In this document: positions 7,668-11,869 of the stretch, in pieces
Numbering within the stretch: position 1 is the stretch's first letter
Layout: every line of letters starts with the position of its first letter
Source of the DNA: Clostridiales bacterium
Lineage (GTDB): Bacteria > Bacillota > Clostridia > Oscillospirales > JAAYOS01
Length of the DNA stretch: 11,869 nt
Assembly (NCBI GenBank): GCA_012521525.1
Contig: JAAYMG010000225.1
Coordinates: 1 to 11,869 of the forward strand
Reading direction: 5' to 3'
Program-made: the position numbers and the translations under genes
Notes under the pieces: generated by a model
What the model saw: the letters and a program-made list of their open reading frames with translations, nothing else
The model's database searches: none
Told to the model about the DNA's origin: nothing

Positions 7668-8630
7668 TCAATATAAATGGCAGCCTACATAGTGCCCGGT
7701 CCCTATGCATTTGAGCTGTGGCTCAGCTTCACCGCAATATACGGTCGCATACTCGCATCTGGTCCTGAACCTGCAACCCGACGGAGGGTTGACCGGACTG
7801 GGAACTTCGCCTTTCAATATGATCTTCTTCCTGCCCTTCCCCGACCCTTTGATCGATGCCACCGACAAAAGCGCCTTTGAATATGGGTGTGCGGGGTTTT
7901 TGAAAATCTCATCCGCAGGTGCGATTTCCACGATTTTACCCAGGTACATCACAGCCACACGGTCACTCATGTATCTGACGACTCTCAAATCGTGGGATAT
8001 GAACAGGTATGAAAGCCCAAGGCGATCTTTAAGACTTGTCAGCAGGTTTATTATCTGGGCCTGTATGGACACATCGAGAGCGGATACAGGCTCGTCACAT
8101 ATTATCAGCCTGGGATCGACGGCAAGTGCGCGGGCGATCACCACCCTTTGCCGCTGTCCCCCGCTGAACTCATGAGGATATTTTTCCTCCTCACCCCTGA
8201 GACCTACCATATCGAACAATTCCCGGACCCTTTCCCTGCGCTGTGCACGGTCCTTCATCCCGTGTATGAACAGGACCTCTTCTATCGCACTGCCAACTTT
8301 CTTTCTCGGATTCAGGGAAGCAAAAGGGTCCTGAAAGACAAGCTGCATACGCTCATATACTTTTCTGAGCTCTTTCTTCTTCAGGTTCGTTATGTTCCGG
8401 CCTTCGAATATTATTTCGCCTTTGGTAGGGTCAAGCAGCCTGATGACAGTTCGTCCCGTTGTTGATTTGCCTGACCCGCTTTCGCCCACGAGGCCTAGTA
8501 TTTCACCATGATCTATATGAAAATCTATCCCGTCTACGGCTCTGACGAACTCCGTCCCTTTGCCGAACAGGTTTGTTTTAACGGGAAAATACTTTTTTAA
8601 GTTCTTAACTTCCAAAATCCTGTCAGACAA
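7668..8630 (-). CDS. oppF: Peptide ABC importer, ATPase F subunit
   Basis: A 320-residue cytoplasmic ATPase of the OppF/DppF type. Walker A is GESGSGKST (49-57), the Q-loop glutamine is Q100, the signature is FSGGQRQR (155-162), Walker B is LIICDEP (175-181) and the switch histidine is H213. The C-terminal oligopeptide/dipeptide extension contains cysteines 286, 292, 299 and 317 in the spacing seen in members proposed or shown to bind a [4Fe-4S] cluster. The start is TTG at 8630 with GGAGG seven bases upstream. The gap to oppD is 42 bp. F-type subunits have the long insert after the first strand ('FPVKTNLFGKGTEFVRAVDGI'), which separates this gene from its D-type partner. Confidence 0.95.
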   Translation of the reverse strand: MSDRILEVKNLKKYFPVKTNLFGKGTEFVRAVDGIDFHIDHGEILGLVGESGSGKSTTGRTVIRLLDPTKGEIIFEGRNITNLKKKELRKVYERMQLVFQDPFASLNPRKKVGSAIEEVLFIHGMKDRAQRRERVRELFDMVGLRGEEEKYPHEFSGGQRQRVVIARALAVDPRLIICDEPVSALDVSIQAQIINLLTSLKDRLGLSYLFISHDLRVVRYMSDRVAVMYLGKIVEIAPADEIFKNPAHPYSKALLSVASIKGSGKGRKKIILKGEVPSPVNPPSGCRFRTRCEYATVYCGEAEPQLKCIGTGHYVGCHLY

Positions 8631-8672
8631 TGTAATACCTCCGTCATCATCTGGCGAACCGGTTAGGTGTAT

Positions 8673-9641
8673 TCAAGCATAGTTCCAGCATCGCCCAAGG
8701 TTTTTCCCGACCTGATAAAAGGGAGGCTCCTTATCCATGCAAACTTCGCCTGCACAATCGCACCGGGTTTTGAACCTGCAGCCTTCCCTAATCTCGTCGG
8801 GCCTCGGGACCACTCCCCTTATTTCCTTCAGCCTTTGCTGCCTGTTCATATCGATATCGGGGACCGCTTCCAACAACCCCCTTGTATAAGGGTGTTTCGG
8901 TTTATTGAAAATCGTATGTACGTCCGCATACTCAACGATCCTGCCCGAATACATAACTGCGACCTTATCAGCGATTTCTGATACGACCGCCAGGTCGTGG
9001 CTGATTATTATGATCGAAGAATTCAATTTATCCTTCAGTTCATTGATCAGTTCCAGTATCTGTGCTTCAACTGTTACATCAAGAGCCGTGGTGGGTTCAT
9101 CGGCAATCAGGAGACCGGGCCTGCATGCAAGCGCAATTGCAATCATGACCCTCTGCCTCATCCCACCGCTCAACTGGTGCGGATACTGTCTGACCACATT
9201 CTCCGGAAGCGGTATCCTGACAAGTTTGAGCATTTCTATGGTTCTGTCCAGGGCTTCTTTCTTCGACACGTTCTGGTGCTGCATAATGACTTCGGAAATC
9301 TGACGTCCGATAGTGAACACGGGATTCAGTGAGGTCATAGGCTCCTGAAAAATCATCGATATGTCCTTCCCGCGAATCCTCCTCATTTCTTCATAGCTTT
9401 TGTCCAACAGGTTTTCTCCCCTGAAAATGATTTCTCCCTTTACTATCCTGGCCGGAGGGGTTTGCAGCAATCCAATAATGGACAGGGCGGTAACACTTTT
9501 ACCGCAGCCCGACTCCCCGACCAATCCCAGGGTCTCGCCTTTCTGCAACGAAAAACTGACACCGTCAACGGCAGGGATCACGCGGTCTTCGATGTAAAAA
9601 TTCACGGATAAATCCTTTACTTTGAGGATCTCTTCGCCCAA
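8673..9641 (-). CDS. oppD: Peptide ABC importer, ATPase D subunit
   Basis: A 322-residue ATPase of the OppD/DppD type and the first gene of the operon. Walker A is GESGCGKS (42-49), the Q-loop is Q99, the signature LSGGMRQR spans 157-164, Walker B is LLIADEP (177-183) and the switch histidine is H215. 'IIFQEPMTSLNPVFTIGRQI' is the usual D-type sequence. The C-terminal extension has cysteines at 288, 294, 296, 301 and 318, again suggesting a metal or Fe-S site. The start is TTG at 9641, supported by GGGAGGA six bases upstream. Just upstream lies the riboswitch-controlled terminator, so expression of the whole operon should depend on read-through there. Confidence 0.95.
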   Translation of the reverse strand: MGEEILKVKDLSVNFYIEDRVIPAVDGVSFSLQKGETLGLVGESGCGKSVTALSIIGLLQTPPARIVKGEIIFRGENLLDKSYEEMRRIRGKDISMIFQEPMTSLNPVFTIGRQISEVIMQHQNVSKKEALDRTIEMLKLVRIPLPENVVRQYPHQLSGGMRQRVMIAIALACRPGLLIADEPTTALDVTVEAQILELINELKDKLNSSIIIISHDLAVVSEIADKVAVMYSGRIVEYADVHTIFNKPKHPYTRGLLEAVPDIDMNRQQRLKEIRGVVPRPDEIREGCRFKTRCDCAGEVCMDKEPPFYQVGKNLGRCWNYA

Positions 9642-9679
9642 AGCTATTCCTCCCGTTAATTTTTTAACGATTTTGAGGC

Positions 9680-9713
9680 AAAAGATAAAAGACTATGGGG
9701 AACCATAGTCTTT
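9680..9713 (-). terminator. Riboswitch-controlled intrinsic terminator ahead of oppD
   Basis: On the minus strand, AAAGACTATGG and CCATAGTCTTT form an 11-bp perfect stem with a four-base loop (TTCC), followed by TATCTTTT. It lies between the aptamer and the oppD ribosome site, about 40 nt before the start codon, where a terminator of an OFF-type riboswitch is expected. Confidence 0.8.
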
Positions 9714-9746
9714 CTAAGAAGGCAAACATATACAGCTAACTTCAGG

Positions 9747-9770
9747 CATGTGTAAGCACATGTGTAAGCA
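9747..9770. repeat. Perfect 12-bp tandem duplication in the riboswitch expression platform
   Basis: CATGTGTAAGCA (plus strand) occurs twice with no spacer (9747-9758 and 9759-9770), between aptamer and terminator. It looks like a recent slippage or duplication event. Confidence 0.85.
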
Positions 9771-9781
9771 TACGTACACAG

Positions 9782-9952
9782 CCCATGATCTCCTCATCCA
9801 ACGCCTGCGAGGTTAGCTGACGGGTTTGGGTCGGAGAGTAACCCTACACCCTTGGGCGGCAGCGTATTGAACAGCTGCGCACAAGTATGATTCACCCCGA
9901 AAAATTGGTTCCCCCACTTCTTGTTATAGAATTCGGCGCTTAAATTAGGAAA
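9782..9952 (-). ncRNA. ydaO/yuaA-class c-di-AMP riboswitch aptamer
   Basis: The minus strand carries the conserved blocks of this class in order: AATTTAAGCGCCGAATTC, then GGGGGAACCAATTTTTCGGGGTGAATC (read as two adjacent blocks), then GGGTGTAGGGTTACTCTCCGACCC, then CCCGTCAGCTAACCTCGCAGG and GCGTTGGATGAGGAG. A P1-like pairing of TTCCT near 9950 with AGGAG near 9790 can close it. This class binds cyclic di-AMP, and ligand binding generally turns expression off by termination. The only downstream target is the peptide importer operon. I recognised this by eye from consensus; ends are approximate. Confidence 0.92.
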
Positions 9953-9999
9953 AAGCTCGTAATATGGAATTTTATGCTTGAATGTTCATCATTTTCTTT

Positions 10000-10028
10000 A
10001 TTTTAACATGTTAATCCAACAAATGCAA
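10000..10028 (-). promoter_or_regulatory. Sigma-A-like promoter of the importer operon
   Basis: On the minus strand TTGCAT (10028-10023) and TAAAAT (10005-10000) are separated by 17 nt. Transcription would start near 9993, about 40 nt before the aptamer. Confidence 0.6.
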
Positions 10029-10043
10029 GTTTTAATATGTTAA
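10003..10043. promoter_or_regulatory. Two 12-bp dyads overlapping and flanking the operon promoter
   Basis: TTAACATGTTAA (10003-10014) is a perfect palindrome between the -35 and -10 boxes. TTAATATGTTAA (10032-10043), nearly the same, lies just upstream of the -35. Their centres are 29 bp apart, about three helical turns. The arrangement suits a repressor that binds as paired dimers; its identity is unknown. Confidence 0.4.
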
Positions 10044-10052
10044 GAAAAGATT

Positions 10053-10081
10053 AAATCGTAATTTAAGGGCAAAATCGTAAT
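10053..10081. promoter_or_regulatory. Direct repeats AAATCGTAAT: candidate AraC-family binding sites
   Basis: AAATCGTAAT occurs at 10053-10062 and 10072-10081, 19 bp apart in the same orientation. The positions are about 64 and 83 bp upstream of the predicted operon start. AraC-family proteins often bind direct repeats about two helical turns apart upstream of the promoter they activate, and an AraC-type gene ends at 10086. A related TCGTAATATG also occurs at 9957-9966. The link is inferred. Confidence 0.4.
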
Positions 10082-10085
10082 ATGC

Positions 10086-10868
10086 TTACTCATTTTGTAC
10101 CGTCATCTTTCTGTATGCGGACGGGGACACACCGACTTTCTTTTTGAACATTTTTACGAAATGGCCGTTATAGTTCAGGTTGCATTCGGAAAATGCCTGA
10201 GCGATGGACAGGTTGGTGTCCATCAGTTTTTCTTTCAGCTTACTGATCTTATAATTGACATAATACTCATGAGGCGTTATTCCGGTATGTTTCTTGAACA
10301 GCTTTGCGAATTGGACTTTACTCAGACAGGCCGCCTTTGCGGTTTCCCCCAGGTCAAAAGGCTCCAGCCAGTGAGTTTCTATGTACTGCTTTCCCCATGC
10401 TATCTCATCTTTCCCGCGATATATTTTTTTGATTATGAAGATCGCAACAAAATACTCTACCTCACCGTCATCATTGAGCAAAGGAAAACAAGTAATGTCC
10501 GAGCTTATCGTCTGTATATCCCTGTCAACCACATTAAAGTACCGTATCAGGTCACGATAAGGCGCATTGAAATCGGTGAGATACACTGTCTTGCCTTTCA
10601 ATACCTGCCTGACCTGATCCAAAAAGCCAAGCTTTATGACTACGGGATCCTCAAACACGTTATATATGCCCACATGGGACTCGACACTCCTGATGCCTAT
10701 CATCTCAAGAGCTGCTTTGTTGACCATCCGTGCCGTCCCGTCAACGGAAAATATCTGTATCGGATAGGGAAAACTATCGATTATTTTCTCCAGCAGTTCC
10801 CGGTCCTTCAATAGCGGCTGAAACGAGTCAGCCAGATTCCGCTGTTCGACCTGTACCTGTTCTTTCAT
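10086..10868 (-). CDS. PAS-domain AraC-family transcription regulator
   Basis: A 260-residue regulator with an N-terminal PAS sensor (about 25-145) and a C-terminal AraC/XylS double HTH (about 158-256). HTH1 is 'FDLGETAKAACLSKVQFAKLFKKHTGITPHEYY' and HTH2 is 'SIAQAFSECNLNYNGHFVKMFKKKVGVSPSAYR', with the usual FKKxxGxSPxxYR ending. There is no cupin arm, which is the more common partner, so the signal is probably a small molecule or redox state sensed by PAS; no ligand is identified. The ATG at 10868 has GAGGG nine bases upstream. It ends 445 bp upstream of oppD on the same strand, so local control of the importer is plausible. The PAS part matches the neighbouring stand-alone PAS protein ('KIIDSFPYPIQIF' against 'KIIDYFPYPMAIF'). 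Confidence 0.93.
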   Translation of the reverse strand: MKEQVQVEQRNLADSFQPLLKDRELLEKIIDSFPYPIQIFSVDGTARMVNKAALEMIGIRSVESHVGIYNVFEDPVVIKLGFLDQVRQVLKGKTVYLTDFNAPYRDLIRYFNVVDRDIQTISSDITCFPLLNDDGEVEYFVAIFIIKKIYRGKDEIAWGKQYIETHWLEPFDLGETAKAACLSKVQFAKLFKKHTGITPHEYYVNYKISKLKEKLMDTNLSIAQAFSECNLNYNGHFVKMFKKKVGVSPSAYRKMTVQNE

Positions 10869-10885
10869 GGATCAGCCCTCGATTC

Positions 10886-10900
10886 TTATGCCAAGCATAA
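10886..10900. promoter_or_regulatory. Short inverted repeat just upstream of the AraC-type gene
   Basis: TTATGCCAAGCATAA (plus strand) has perfect 6-bp arms and lies 18-32 nt before the start codon. It could be an autoregulatory operator or a leader hairpin. Confidence 0.3.
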
Positions 10901-10913
10901 TATGAAAAGCCGT

Positions 10914-10946
10914 AAAAAAACACCGGTTGCTAAAACCCCGACCGAT
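10914..10946 (-). terminator. Intrinsic terminator, second of a tandem pair
   Basis: On the minus strand ATCGGT pairs with ACCGGT (six pairs, one G-T wobble) around a 13-nt loop, followed by G and seven T residues (10920-10914). Stem is short but the T run is good. Confidence 0.5.
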
Positions 10947-10959
10947 ATGTGCTGACAAT

Positions 10960-10990
10960 AAAAAAACCCTTTCTACTTATATTATAAAGG
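10960..10990 (-). terminator. Intrinsic terminator, first of a tandem pair after the PAS gene
   Basis: On the minus strand CCTTT and AAAGG form a five-bp stem with an AT-rich 13-nt loop, followed by G and seven T residues (10966-10960). With the next hairpin it separates the PAS gene from the AraC-type gene. Confidence 0.5.
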
Positions 10991-11020
10991 CAGGTACAAA
11001 TAAAGCAATATCATAAAAGT

Positions 11021-11091
11021 GAACAACCATGTCGAAACTCTTGCAGATTCGGCATTGAACCTCTTCTCACGAGAATTCCACATGGTTGTTG
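11021..11091. repeat. Second copy of the AACAACCATGT inverted-repeat element
   Basis: AACAACCATGT-C-GAA (11022-11036) pairs with TTC-C-ACATGGTTGTT (11076-11090), 14 pairs with one mismatch, around about 39 nt. Its arms and minus-strand 3' flank (GGTTGTTCACTTTTAT) match the element at 3741-3913 (GGTTGTTCAGCTTTTAT), while the interior differs. Both copies lie downstream of a minus-strand gene. The loop contains another small inverted repeat, TTCTCACGAGAA (11064-11075). Confidence 0.6.
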
Positions 11092-11137
11092 TGTCAAGTT
11101 TTCGCATGTAGTGGCAGATAATTCCTTCCACCTCCTT

Positions 11138-11626
11138 CTAAGGCATAATTACGATCACGCCGTGGGTTATCGCTCCGTCACCGGACAGGACAGGAAAAAT
11201 CACAGCCTTTGCAAAGCATCGAGACTGCTTTTTCTCGCGTCTTTCAATGCCGGCAAAAATCGAGAACGGGTCCTTCAGGTCCTCCAAAATATAAGTCTTC
11301 CCATCGAAGACGTTTGTGACCGCTGCGGCCAGTTGCATATCAGAGGTCTTGTATCTGAGAATCCGGACTTCTTCTTGTTCATCGTGTCCCAACTTCAGCT
11401 CCGTCTCTTCGGCGAAAGCCTTGTTTACTATGGGCAGGGTATATTGCGGTGTAAATATGGCCATGGGGTACGGAAAATAGTCTATGATTTTGGTAAAGAT
11501 GCTTCCGTTTGAGATGAGCTCCTGGAACTTTCTTATCATATTTCCCTGAGTTTCATTTCTTTGCTCCAGCATTCTTTGCACATCAGACAGCTCTTTAAGC
11601 AGTTGTTCCTGCAAATTGTCACTCAT
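11138..11626 (-). CDS. Stand-alone PAS-domain protein
   Basis: A 162-residue cytoplasmic protein. Residues 1-45 are polar and heptad-like, probably a coiled coil; residues 45-162 are a PAS domain related to that of the AraC-type regulator next door (shared 'KIIDxFPYPxxIF', 'VNKA' and 'GKTYxLxDxxxP'). It stops with '...GVIVIMP', at the last PAS strand, and has no output domain. It could modulate the AraC protein by forming mixed PAS pairs, or be what remains of a PAS-AraC duplicate. The ATG at 11626 has AGGGGGG about seven bases upstream. A perfect AAGGAGGTG follows directly after its TAG stop, with no good start codon at normal spacing. No sensor ligand can be named. Confidence 0.85.
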   Translation of the reverse strand: MSDNLQEQLLKELSDVQRMLEQRNETQGNMIRKFQELISNGSIFTKIIDYFPYPMAIFTPQYTLPIVNKAFAEETELKLGHDEQEEVRILRYKTSDMQLAAAVTNVFDGKTYILEDLKDPFSIFAGIERREKKQSRCFAKAVIFPVLSGDGAITHGVIVIMP

Positions 11627-11793
11627 GGAGACCCCCCTCTGTCCGAATTTCTTTCTGTTCCAATCCGTCTGCCATATCTGTCTATATTTTACAAAGCAAT
11701 CGGCAGCAATAATAGAATGTATATAATTTTAATCAGTAAGAAAAATGTTATTTTTAAACAATATGACCGGACTCGCTTTTATGGTTCTATAAT

Positions 11794-11829
11794 AAATGTT
11801 GGGGTTCAAGAAAGTGAACTCCAACATTT
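11794..11829. terminator. Strong hairpin at the right edge, possibly a terminator of the next minus-strand gene
   Basis: AAATGTTGG-G-GTTCA and TGAAC-T-CCAACATTT form a 15-pair stem with one G-T wobble and a six-base loop. T residues follow on both strands but the runs are short (TTTT on plus, TTTATT on minus). With every gene here on the minus strand, it most likely ends a gene lying beyond the window. Confidence 0.5.
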
Positions 11830-11869
11830 TCATTATGATGTTTAAAAACAGGTAGAGCATAACGTGAAA

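Noticed and set aside
10095..10814. 239-codon plus-strand open frame
   Set aside because: It lies fully antisense to the PAS-AraC gene, whose domains are unmistakable.

Overview
All recognisable genes lie on the minus strand, so the window reads right to left. The content points to a Gram-positive Firmicute, probably a Clostridia-type anaerobe. The signs are strong AGGAGG-type ribosome binding sites, frequent TTG and GTG starts, sigma-A-like promoters, intrinsic terminators, a lipoprotein-type solute-binding protein and a ydaO/yuaA-class (c-di-AMP) riboswitch. Base composition is moderate. I cannot name a genus from the sequence.

Right part (about 11870 to 10086): a small stand-alone PAS-domain protein (11138-11626), then a PAS-AraC transcription factor (10086-10868). 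Their PAS domains are clearly related. Between them are two intrinsic terminators and an inverted-repeat element.

Centre (about 10085 to 3969): a five-gene peptide/nickel-family ABC importer operon in the order D, F, A, B, C (two ATPases, a lipoprotein binding protein, two permeases). Its leader has a good sigma-A-like promoter, palindromic and direct repeats that could be operator sites (perhaps for the adjacent AraC protein), a c-di-AMP riboswitch aptamer, and a strong hairpin terminator just before the first ribosome binding site. The simplest reading is that the AraC-type sensor decides when the operon is initiated, and c-di-AMP stops elongation into the importer genes.

Left-centre (3968 to 2821): after the operon come twelve 9-bp tandem repeats enclosed by 16-17 nt inverted repeats. 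The same arm sequence recurs near the PAS gene at 11021-11091. Next is a small zinc-ribbon protein (3276-3656), then a 455-bp gene-free stretch with a structured, terminator-like segment.

Left end (2820 to 1): a membrane-anchored one-component regulator (7TM sensor, PAS, LuxR-type HTH) that ends in an intrinsic terminator. It is followed by a secreted beta-propeller-like protein whose gene runs off the left edge. A perfect 14-bp palindrome abuts the -35 box of that gene, where LuxR-family activators often bind, so the two may form a sensor-target pair.
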